Below, in pieces: positions 5,303 through 11,039 of a stretch of DNA of 11,039 nucleotides; position 1 is the stretch's first letter, and each line of letters starts with the position of its first letter. This stretch comes from an uncultured Eubacteriales bacterium (GTDB lineage: Bacteria; Bacillota; Clostridia; Eubacteriales; Anaerofustaceae), in the NCBI GenBank assembly GCA_902796565.1, contig CADBPP010000182.1, positions 1-11,039 of the forward strand. The letters are read 5' to 3'. The translations under genes and the position numbers were made by a program. The notes under the pieces are model-generated. The model was given only the letters and a program-made list of their open reading frames with translations. It was not told the DNA's origin and did not search any database.

Positions 5303-6190
5303 ATGAATTCAAAACAGATAGATTACTGCATAGAGCTGGCCAGGACGATGAACTTCAGCCGGGCCGCGGAGAACATGTTCGTGAGCCAGCCGACGCTGTC
5401 GTACCAGATCAGGCTCCTGGAGGAGGAAGTGGGCTTCCCGATATTTGAGAGAAGCGGCAGGGGGGCGTCCCTCACCCCGGCGGGGATACAGTTCGTGTCC
5501 TTCCTGACAGGCATGAGGGAGGATCTTAAAAGGGCGGTGGAGCAGGGACAGAACTTCAGCGCGAAGTACCGGGACAGTATCTCCGTGTGCATGTCCGTAA
5601 GGCAGGCCCTGTACTTCCTTCCCGAGGCGATGAAGACCTTCGCCCGCACTTTTCCCGCCGTGCAGGTGGTCCCGGTGTTCCGCTACGGGGGCAGCATGGA
5701 GATGTTTCTGGAAAATGAAGCCGATATCGTCTTCGCCCTGAAAGAACAGACCAGGCAGGTGGCGGGCATAAGGGTCCATGAGCTCTTTGAGAGCAGGATC
5801 TACCTGATAACCGGCAGGGACGATCCCCTCGCAGGAAAGGACCTGATTTGTGAAGAAGACCTGTACGGGCGCACCCTGATGGTGGGAGGAGGCTCCCCTG
5901 CCGCCCTGCGGGCTGTGCAGCACCGCCTTATCGCTTCCGGCAGGATGGACTACTTCAACAGCGCGGACCATGACACCACCCTGACCAACGTGGCCGCCGG
6001 AAGAGGGGTCTGCCTCGCCCCGGGATTCCTCAATGACCACAGCGGGCAGTTCGCATGGATCCCCTTCGACTGCCCGGAATCCTTCTCCTGCGTGCTGTGC
6101 ACCCACCGCGAGGACGAGAGGGAATCCCTCAGAACTTTCGTATCACTGTTGCAGAAGATATATTCAGAGACGGTCGCGTTCCCGCTGTAG
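5303..6190 (+). CDS. LysR family transcriptional regulator
   Basis: About 295 residues, the normal LysR length. The N-terminal winged helix-turn-helix is clear: YCIELARTMNFSRAAENMFVSQ, then PTLSYQIRLLEEEVGFPIFE and RSGRGASLTPAG (about residues 8-68), followed by a linker helix and a periplasmic-binding-protein-like effector domain (about 90-290, with SRIYLITGRDDPLAG and NVAAGRGVCLAPGF). Two ATGs are adjacent (5300 and 5303). GAGG at 5294-5297 gives normal spacing only to the second, so 5303 is preferred over 5300. It is divergent from flavodoxin-reductase with a shared operator, so it probably activates that operon in response to a small ligand and represses itself. A strong terminator follows. 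The ligand is unknown. Confidence 0.92.
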   Translation: MNSKQIDYCIELARTMNFSRAAENMFVSQPTLSYQIRLLEEEVGFPIFERSGRGASLTPAGIQFVSFLTGMREDLKRAVEQGQNFSAKYRDSISVCMSVRQALYFLPEAMKTFARTFPAVQVVPVFRYGGSMEMFLENEADIVFALKEQTRQVAGIRVHELFESRIYLITGRDDPLAGKDLICEEDLYGRTLMVGGGSPAALRAVQHRLIASGRMDYFNSADHDTTLTNVAAGRGVCLAPGFLNDHSGQFAWIPFDCPESFSCVLCTHREDERESLRTFVSLLQKIYSETVAFPL

Positions 6191-6206
6191 CGGCGGAGAC
6201 GGAAAG

Positions 6207-6245
6207 AAAGAGGCTCCGGCGTGAGATGCACACCGGAGCCTCTTT
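6207..6245. terminator. Bidirectional terminator between lysR and the ACT-domain gene
   Basis: AAAGAGGCTCCGG (6207-6219) pairs perfectly with CCGGAGCCTCTTT (6233-6245), and an inner GTG/CAC extends the stem. T-runs follow on both strands, so it can end the plus-strand lysR transcript and the minus-strand GNAT-ACT transcript arriving from the right. Confidence 0.88.
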
Positions 6246-6267
6246 CGTTTCTCCTAAGATATCACTT

Positions 6268-6633
6268 TCAGACCACGGTATATCCCGCGTCAAGGAGCGC
6301 ACCGAGGGCCTTTTCGTGATCCTCCTCCTTCACCAGGATGTAATCCGTGTTGTAGGTGGACACCGCGAAGATCCCGATCCTGTTTTCCGCGAGGATCCGG
6401 GATATTTCCGACAGGATCCCTATCAGGGAAAAGTCCAGTTCCCCCCTGATGCGAAAGCCCTTCCATCCGTCGTCGCGTCGGAGGGCACCTTCCGGGACGT
6501 CCTGTGTCCTGCATACCAGGGATATCTCCTGATCCGTCTTCGCGAGGAAGTACATATCCGTATCCAGATCCGCCTGGGATATATCGCTTATCCTGCAGAT
6601 GCTCAGGCTGCAGCTGAGTTTTTCCAGTTCCAT
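6268..6633 (-). CDS. ACT domain-containing protein (ACT_7 / CASTOR-like)
   Basis: 121 residues. The C-terminal half (about 62-121) carries the ACT fold typical of the ACT_7 group: RGELDFSLIGILSEISRILA, then ENRIGIFAVSTYNTDYILVKE and HEKALGALLDAGY. Residues 1-60 form the companion N-terminal ACT-like half seen in this family, with WKGFRIRGELDF at the junction. ACT domains bind amino acids or other small ligands at dimer interfaces; stand-alone bacterial members of this kind are of unknown role. ATG 6631-6633 follows a GGGAGGG that begins at the stop of the GNAT gene (nine-base gap), so the two genes are coupled. The transcript ends at the terminator at 6207-6245. Confidence 0.87.
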   Translation of the reverse strand: MELEKLSCSLSICRISDISQADLDTDMYFLAKTDQEISLVCRTQDVPEGALRRDDGWKGFRIRGELDFSLIGILSEISRILAENRIGIFAVSTYNTDYILVKEEDHEKALGALLDAGYTVV

Positions 6634-6642
6634 TTTCCCTCC

Positions 6643-7104
6643 CTAAAGATCCTTTCTCAGAAGGATCTTTTCCTTTGTCCTGTATACTTCACGGAATCCC
6701 TGTTTCAGAAACATCGACTCCGCCGTATTGTCTGAAGCCATGTCGTCGAAGAGGACTCTGATCCCGTTCTCCCTGGCGGCGGAACACAGTATCTCCAGTC
6801 CCCGGGAGCCGTATCCCCTTCCCCTGAAGGAGGAAAGGATTATGATGTCCGCCATATAGCCGTCACAGCCGGGATCGTAGTGGTACGCGGCCTCTCCGAC
6901 GAAATTGTCCCCGTCCTTAAGATACCGGTAATACCTTTTCCCGTCATGACATGCGACCCACTTCTCATACCACTCCTCCCAGTCCTCTCTGGGAAAGGGT
7001 ATCGTTCCGCCCCAGGCGTGGTTGTAGGCCATGGTCTCTTCGTCGGCAAGAAGCATCTGCCGAAACCACAGCTCTTCAAGGGACGGTATGACCGCTTCCA
7101 GCAT
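6643..7104 (-). CDS. GNAT family N-acetyltransferase
   Basis: 153 residues, a single GNAT domain that transfers acetyl from acetyl-CoA to an amine. The acetyl-CoA loop (motif A) is clear: IIILSSFRGRGYGSRGLEIL at about 87-106, with the R/Q-x-x-G-x-G/A pattern met by Arg94, Gly97 and Gly99. Motif B follows in DDMASDNTAESMFLKQGFREVYRTKEKILL. The N-terminal AYNHAWGGTIPFPREDWEEWYEKW is typical of a small Clostridial subgroup. It starts at ATG 7102-7104 behind AAGGAG and lies nine bases upstream of the ACT gene in one operon. The substrate is unknown. No good promoter is seen in the short gap before it, which also contains a terminator hairpin. Confidence 0.9.
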   Translation of the reverse strand: MLEAVIPSLEELWFRQMLLADEETMAYNHAWGGTIPFPREDWEEWYEKWVACHDGKRYYRYLKDGDNFVGEAAYHYDPGCDGYMADIIILSSFRGRGYGSRGLEILCSAARENGIRVLFDDMASDNTAESMFLKQGFREVYRTKEKILLRKDL

Positions 7105-7133
7105 CCGTTTTTTCTCCTTTCCTGTTTCACATA

Positions 7134-7159
7134 AAAAGTGCGGCTCTCACCGCACTTTT
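7134..7159. terminator. Terminator after the surface-protein gene (symmetric hairpin)
   Basis: AAAAGTGCGG (7134-7143) pairs perfectly with CCGCACTTTT (7150-7159) around a CTCTCA loop. On the minus strand five T follow, starting 16 bases after the surface-protein stop. The first gene downstream (GNAT) starts only about 30 bases later. Confidence 0.85.
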
Positions 7160-7175
7160 ATATCGATCGTTACTG

Positions 7176-9476
7176 TCAGATCCTGTCCGCTTTTCTTCTG
7201 TGGAAGATCACTGCCGCGGCGAAGGCCGCTGAAACGGCCAGAAGCCAGACGTACAGGAAGATCCTGTCGCTGTCACCGGTATCCGGCACCCTGATCTTTT
7301 CCCAGACCGCGCCCAGTTCATGATCCTCGGTCACTTCGTATTCATCACCGGCGTAATAGACGCTGCCTTCCCAGTACTTGAAGGTATAGCCTTCCTTAAC
7401 CGGCTTCTCCAATACTATCACGGAACCTTCTTCCAGTACCATGGTGACAGGACCGGGATCTCCGTTGAGGGTCCCTCCGTTCAGTTCGAAGGTGATTGTA
7501 TACAGTCTCGCTGTCACTGCGGTGACTGTGACATCGGAGGCGGGCATCACGAAGGTATTGTTTTCCACTTCGATCTCTTTTCCTTCGGAGTCCGTGACTT
7601 TTATTCCTTTTATCACATAGTCGTCGACGTCCTTGAGTGTTACTTTCACTTCCTCACCCGCAGGGGACTCAGTAGCCTCGATGCTGATGAAATCCTTTGC
7701 CTCGTCGGGAATGCTGATGGCATAGTATCTGGTGAACACCGCTGTTACGGTGACATCGGATTCGGGCATGGTGAATTCATAGCTGTCGTTTACGGGAACG
7801 TCTTTTCCATTGGAATCCTTCACGCTTATGGATGTCAGCCTGCAGTTTTCGTCCGCTGTGACGGTAAGAGTGACCTTCTCGCCGCCGTTGGCTTTGGTCC
7901 TGCTGGAGGTCACCGTGCCGTTTTCTGTCTCGTTTACGACGACCGCGTATTCATTTGCATTGACGATCTCGACATTTTTGGCGACTTTTCCGCCGGATTC
8001 GGTTATGGTCTTGCCGTCATCACTGAGACGGCCGCCGCCGGGTTTTTGGATCGTCAGTTCATTGCCGAGGGTTATGCTTCCGGTGTAGTAATCGGAATGA
8101 GTATCGATGGCATCGGAGCCTCCTTCACTGCTGACCTTGACGATCCCGTTTCCGATCGTCAATTTCGCCTCGCAGTAGATGCCGTGTTTGGAACCCTTGG
8201 AGTCAACGGTGCCTCCGCTTATGAGCATGGTCTGATTGGAGTAGATGCCGTCGCTTCCGGATCCCGTCGCGGTGCAGTTCACCTCGCCTCCGCTGATCTC
8301 GAAGGTCACCTGGTCATTGCCACCGTACACATAGCATGAGATCCCGCTGGAGAGTTCCCCGGTCCCGGTAGCGGTGATCTTACCGCCGGAGATGAGGATC
8401 TCGTTGGACAGATTTATACCCGTGCTGCCGTCATTTTCCCCTTCGGCCTTCGCGAGGATCTCCCCGCCGGAAAAAGTGAAAGCTCCTTCAAGGTCGATGC
8501 CGTGGGCGTATTCTTCGGCCTTTGCCGATACATCGAGCTTTCCTCCGGACATCATCATGCCGACTCCGAGCCAAGGGTTAGCGCTGATCCCGTAAGCGTA
8601 TACTCCCTCGGTCCTGATGGTCACGCTGCCGCTGGCGATATCCGCATAGCCGTATAGACCGTAGGCGTTGTATTCGCTGATGCTTTTCACGCTGACTGTG
8701 CCGCCGCTGATCTGGATGACATCCCCGGCAGTTATTCCGTATGAGCCGAACGACGGCCAGTCGAGCTTTGACGCGTTCACCGTGATATCCACCTCACCGC
8801 CCTGGATGCTGACGGTCCCGGTCTGCGAGAAAACAGCGTCACCGTCACCGGCCACCAATCCGAAACAGTCATCTTTTCCGTTCACATTTACCGTGACTGT
8901 CCCGGATACCACATTGATACCGCCTCTCGCGACGAACCCGCGGCACCTGTTGCCCGTTGCTGTTACGGACAGTCCGCCGCTCAGTATATCCGCCGTTTTG
9001 TCAACATAGACGCCATAATTATTTGTTAAGCCGCCGGTGACGTCTTCGGCGATGACCCTTCCTCCGTCCACCACCAGAGCCGTGCAGGTGACGGCCACTT
9101 CTCCCTTGGCGTAAACGGTGCCGCTTTTGAACGTAAGGACGCCGTCCTCAACGCATATGCCGAATGTTTTCCCGGTCGCGGTCGCGTCTCCTTCGATCGT
9201 GAGATCCATGCCCACCGCCAGTATCGGGCATTCGAGGTCCTCTCCGAAGACCGGTTCGTCCAGAGTAAGGGTCCCGGTGGCGGGATCGAATACGGCGCTT
9301 CCTCCGTCATCCAGGATATCGTACATGTTTTCTTCGGTGACCTTGATACCTCCGACAAAAAGAACGGGACCTTCCTCTTCTCCCTCTTCCGCCAGTACGC
9401 AGCTGTACGGTGCCAGAGCGAAGATCACCATCACCGCGGTCATGATCATCAGGACCGCTTTTCTGAGCTGTTTCAT
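7176..9476 (-). CDS. Cell-wall-anchored surface protein: beta-solenoid, InlB-type B repeats, sortase signal
   Basis: 766 residues, probably an adhesin or glycan-binding surface protein. Residues 1-29 are a signal peptide (positive MKQLRK, hydrophobic core, cut near VLA|EE). Residues about 40-480 contain recurring turns of the form (I/M/F/L)SGGx(V/I/L), at about 165, 256, 309, 336, 363, 395 and 419, with a related QGGEV at 225. This looks like a parallel beta-helix as in carbohydrate-binding Clostridial proteins of the Cthe_2159 type. Two divergent InlB B-repeat units follow (about 508-585 and 586-659, each ending MPxSDVTVTAV), then an InlB/Listeria-Bacteroides repeat (about 660-727, ITFELNGGTL...GYTFKYWEG). 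The C terminus has a sortase-like VPDTG (730-734), a membrane helix (about 739-758) and RRKADRI. The start is fixed by GGAGG before ATG 9474-9476. The ligand is unknown. Confidence 0.87.
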   Translation of the reverse strand: MKQLRKAVLMIMTAVMVIFALAPYSCVLAEEGEEEGPVLFVGGIKVTEENMYDILDDGGSAVFDPATGTLTLDEPVFGEDLECPILAVGMDLTIEGDATATGKTFGICVEDGVLTFKSGTVYAKGEVAVTCTALVVDGGRVIAEDVTGGLTNNYGVYVDKTADILSGGLSVTATGNRCRGFVARGGINVVSGTVTVNVNGKDDCFGLVAGDGDAVFSQTGTVSIQGGEVDITVNASKLDWPSFGSYGITAGDVIQISGGTVSVKSISEYNAYGLYGYADIASGSVTIRTEGVYAYGISANPWLGVGMMMSGGKLDVSAKAEEYAHGIDLEGAFTFSGGEILAKAEGENDGSTGINLSNEILISGGKITATGTGELSSGISCYVYGGNDQVTFEISGGEVNCTATGSGSDGIYSNQTMLISGGTVDSKGSKHGIYCEAKLTIGNGIVKVSSEGGSDAIDTHSDYYTGSITLGNELTIQKPGGGRLSDDGKTITESGGKVAKNVEIVNANEYAVVVNETENGTVTSSRTKANGGEKVTLTVTADENCRLTSISVKDSNGKDVPVNDSYEFTMPESDVTVTAVFTRYYAISIPDEAKDFISIEATESPAGEEVKVTLKDVDDYVIKGIKVTDSEGKEIEVENNTFVMPASDVTVTAVTARLYTITFELNGGTLNGDPGPVTMVLEEGSVIVLEKPVKEGYTFKYWEGSVYYAGDEYEVTEDHELGAVWEKIRVPDTGDSDRIFLYVWLLAVSAAFAAAVIFHRRKADRI

Positions 9477-9514
9477 CGTCAGTTTCCTCCAATCAAAGGA
9501 TAATGATCGTTTTT

Positions 9515-9544
9515 ATAATAATGATTTAATCAATTGTATCACAA
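9515..9544 (-). promoter_or_regulatory. Probable promoter of the surface-protein gene
   Basis: The minus strand shows TTGTGA (9539-9544), 18 bases, TATTAT (9515-9520), about 38 bases before the start codon. The -35 lies in one arm of an imperfect inverted repeat (9529-9566) that could bind a regulator. Confidence 0.45.
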
Positions 9545-9571
9545 GACGGCGGTGATTGTCATTGATCATCG

Positions 9572-10183
9572 TTATTTTCCGGACATCATCGCAGCCTTCA
9601 CCGCGCCCAGGCAGTGGATCCTTACCACGGGATTTACATCGCTCCCGGCGATGCTTTCTAGCTTTTCCAGGTACGGCATGACGAACCCGGGCCTTCTGCT
9701 TCCGAGGACCCGGAAGATCTCCGGAGCCTCCATACGCACCCTGTCGTCGGGGTCGGTGAGAAGCTCCGCAAACACATCCATATGATCCCCGTAGACATCG
9801 GGGGTGTTCGTTGCTATATTTTCCGACGCCCAGATGAACGCCAGACGGACTTCAGGCTCACCGTCGGAGGCGAACCTCAGGAGGCTCTCCCACCAGGGAC
9901 CGATCACACCGAAGCTGCCCCGGCCGATCCTGCCGAGGGCATTAAGCGCCCGTTCCCGGAGAAGCGGCTCTTCCCTCTCAAGGAAGGATGCGATAACGGG
10001 AACTGCTTCCTGCACAGAGAAGGGATACAAAAGGCCCATCTCCCCCAGAAGCCACAGGGCCTTTGCCTGTATCTTCACAGATCCGTCAGAAAGAAGTGAG
10101 CTCACAAAGGGGATGCTCTCCTCCCACCTGTCCCGCTCGTCGGTGAGGATGACCAGTTCCCTGTAAATATCCGATCCCTTCAA
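9572..10183 (-). CDS. HEAT-repeat protein
   Basis: About 203 residues from the chosen start, cytoplasmic, all-helical. Repeating helix pairs with the HEAT signature are visible: SLLSDGSVKIQAKALWLLGEMG; SFLEREEPLLRERALNALGRIG; LRFASDGEPEVRLAFIWASENI; LLTDPDDRVRMEAPEIFRVLG; and ESIAGSDVNPVVRIHCLGAVKAA, so about five repeats. These form a protein-binding solenoid; no catalytic residues are seen. A GTG at 10223-10225 would add 14 residues but has no good ribosome binding site and overlaps the upstream gene by 46 bases. TTG at 10181-10183 shares bases with the upstream stop (TTGA) and is preceded by GGAGGGG, so it is preferred. No clear terminator follows before the surface-protein promoter. It may act with the kinase-like neighbour; this is inferred from coupling only. 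Confidence 0.82.
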   Translation of the reverse strand: MKGSDIYRELVILTDERDRWEESIPFVSSLLSDGSVKIQAKALWLLGEMGLLYPFSVQEAVPVIASFLEREEPLLRERALNALGRIGRGSFGVIGPWWESLLRFASDGEPEVRLAFIWASENIATNTPDVYGDHMDVFAELLTDPDDRVRMEAPEIFRVLGSRRPGFVMPYLEKLESIAGSDVNPVVRIHCLGAVKAAMMSGK

Positions 10184-10695
10184 TGTGCTTTCCCCTCCGG
10201 GAGCGCCCCGTGTTTTTCGAGCCACTCATCCGCCTCATCCCTGGTACGAAAGACCGTGAGAGACCTCGCTCCCTTATACTTATCCAGCAGTTCATATATC
10301 TCCGGGAGCTGATCCTTCGGAAAGTCCAGGATATACTGTCTGAAGCCGGGATCGAGTCCGTCCTCCGTCCAGGGCATGTCTTCCCTTGCACGGCCCACCC
10401 TGGCCACGGCGCCCCTAAGGCACACATCCGCGGGAAGATCGAAGAGAAACACGTCCGTGCATTTTTCAAGTCTCAGCTTCAGCGTCCTTCTGTAATTGCC
10501 GTCGATGATCCACCGCTCTGTTTCAAGGATACGCATAAGCTTTTCATCGAACTCCTCCCTGCTCACCGCAGTTTTATCGCTCCTGTGGTAGATCATGTCC
10601 AGATAGTAAAGGGGAAGCCCGCTTATGTCCCTGAGCCTGCGGGCGAAAGTACTTTTCCCCGCCCCGGGGCTTCCGATCACTATGATCTTCTGCAT
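10180..10695 (-). CDS. Small P-loop kinase-like protein (adenylate kinase / FlaR topology-modulation type)
   Basis: 171 residues from the chosen start. It opens MQKIIVIGSPGAGKSTFARRL, a perfect Walker A (GSPGAGKST, residues 8-16). PLYYLDMIYHRSDKTAVSREEFDEKL and RWIIDGNYRRTLKLRLEKCTDVFLFDLP follow, the latter giving the second nucleotide-binding strand; the usual lid segment is arginine-rich (RGAVARVGRAREDMPW). This matches adenylate-kinase-like proteins annotated as FlaR or topology modulation proteins, whose substrate is uncertain. The open frame extends upstream to 10776, but that lies inside the promoter. ATG 10693-10695 has GGGAG in front and the family's usual N terminus. Its TGA overlaps the TTG start of the HEAT gene, indicating a coupled two-gene operon. 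Confidence 0.85.
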   Translation of the reverse strand: MQKIIVIGSPGAGKSTFARRLRDISGLPLYYLDMIYHRSDKTAVSREEFDEKLMRILETERWIIDGNYRRTLKLRLEKCTDVFLFDLPADVCLRGAVARVGRAREDMPWTEDGLDPGFRQYILDFPKDQLPEIYELLDKYKGARSLTVFRTRDEADEWLEKHGALPEGKAH

Positions 10696-10747
10696 CGCTT
10701 CTCCCGGCATCCCTCTTCCGTTACCTCCGTCAAATAATGCTGTATCA

Positions 10748-10776
10748 ATTATATTATCGCCTAAGGATATTAGCAA
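10748..10776 (-). promoter_or_regulatory. Promoter of the kinase-HEAT operon
   Basis: The minus strand shows TTGCTA (10771-10776), exactly 17 bases, TATAAT (10748-10753). Transcription would start near 10740, which rules out the long upstream extension of the kinase frame. Confidence 0.75.
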
Positions 10777-10867
10777 CTGCGAACCCGAACGAAGCCTGCT
10801 GAAACATATGAGGGACGCGGTTTTTTATGTCATATATCCTAAAAAGCCCGGCTCCCGGCGGGACAGG

Positions 10868-10898
10868 AAAGGCAGGCTCCTTTTCGGAACCTGCCTTT
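10868..10898 (-). terminator. Terminator of the gene entering from the right edge
   Basis: AAAGGCAGG (10868-10876) pairs with CCTGCCTTT (10890-10898), with an inner CC/GG pair and a short loop. On the minus strand it lies 26 bases after the stop of the partial gene, but the T-run is only three bases followed by CC, so efficiency is uncertain. Confidence 0.65.
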
Positions 10899-10924
10899 AA
10901 GATCGCAAGCAAAACTTCATGGGC

Positions 10925-11039
10925 TCACGCCTCATGATGATTTTTGTAGTAGTATCTCACATAGTCCTCGTAGAAATCCCTGATGATCTGACTGCGCTCC
11001 ATGACGGAAGGATCCTTCCTGTTTCCGTTCAGATGGGCT
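10925..11039 (-). CDS. C-terminal end of an unidentified protein (partial)
   Basis: The frame is open from the right edge to TGA 10925-10927 and reads AHLNGNRKDPSVMERSQIIR, then DFYEDYVRYYYKNHHEA. It is tyrosine-rich and helical, and the codon use looks real (GAC/GAG/AAG-rich like its neighbours). The other two minus-strand frames do not give a comparable end, and a hairpin terminator follows at the right distance. No family can be assigned from 37 residues. The gene body lies outside the window. Confidence 0.6.
   Translation of the reverse strand, partial: AHLNGNRKDPSVMERSQIIRDFYEDYVRYYYKNHHEA

Noticed and set aside
5309..6106. Minus-strand open frame (265 codons) opposite the LysR gene
   Set aside because: The LysR protein is unmistakable on the plus strand. 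The antisense frame has His/Gly/Pro-rich composition and no start signals.
7320..8339. Plus-strand open frame (339 codons) opposite the surface-protein gene
   Set aside because: It is an artefact of the repetitive, GC-biased surface-protein coding; no start site and no recognisable domain.
10696..10776. Extended N terminus for the kinase-like protein starting from TTG at 10774-10776
   Set aside because: This extension would begin inside the -35 element of a TTGCTA-17-TATAAT promoter. The family N terminus starts at ATG 10693-10695.

Overview
The window looks like chromosome from a Gram-positive, anaerobic-type Bacillota, most likely of the Clostridia (Lachnospiraceae-like). The reasons are strong AAGGAG-type ribosome binding sites, short AT-rich promoters between GC-rich genes, hairpin-plus-T-run terminators, a sortase-type surface protein, and small flavodoxin, aldo/keto reductase, ACT and GNAT proteins typical of gut and rumen Clostridia. 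This taxonomic call is inference. No rRNA, intact tRNA or CRISPR array was seen.

Region 1 (1-888) is a degraded zone. Positions 1-86 look like the 3' end of an IS200/IS605-type TnpB element: a run of hairpins ending in GTTCAC, read as an omega RNA scaffold with its guide just outside. Next, on the minus strand, comes the 3' remnant of a solute-binding or thiaminase-like protein gene whose frame carries an in-frame TAA. Then comes a gene-free stretch holding a tRNA T-arm-like sequence.

Region 2 (889-3576, all minus strand) holds a DIP1984-family gene and, upstream of it, a two-gene cassette. The cassette has a near-perfect sigma-A promoter, a 577-residue P-loop NTPase with arginine in place of the Walker A lysine, a translationally coupled 80-residue protein resembling the Imm32 immunity family, and a clear terminator. 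It is the best candidate here for an uncharacterised system.

Region 3 (3577-6245) is a redox module. A flavodoxin and an aldo/keto reductase form a minus-strand operon, divergent from a LysR regulator. The short intergenic region has overlapping promoters and an ATTG-N7-CAAT operator. A fragment of a sugar O-acetyltransferase trails the reductase gene, just ahead of the NTPase cassette promoter.

Region 4 (6207-9572) holds an ACT-domain protein and a GNAT acetyltransferase (minus-strand operon), followed by a 766-residue secreted surface protein. That protein has a signal peptide, a repetitive SGG-motif beta-solenoid, InlB-type B repeats and a VPDTG sortase signal.

Region 5 (9572-11039) holds a small P-loop kinase-like protein and an overlapping HEAT-repeat protein, probably translated by termination-reinitiation at a TTGA overlap from one promoter. 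The window ends with the C-terminal end of an unidentified gene, followed by its terminator.
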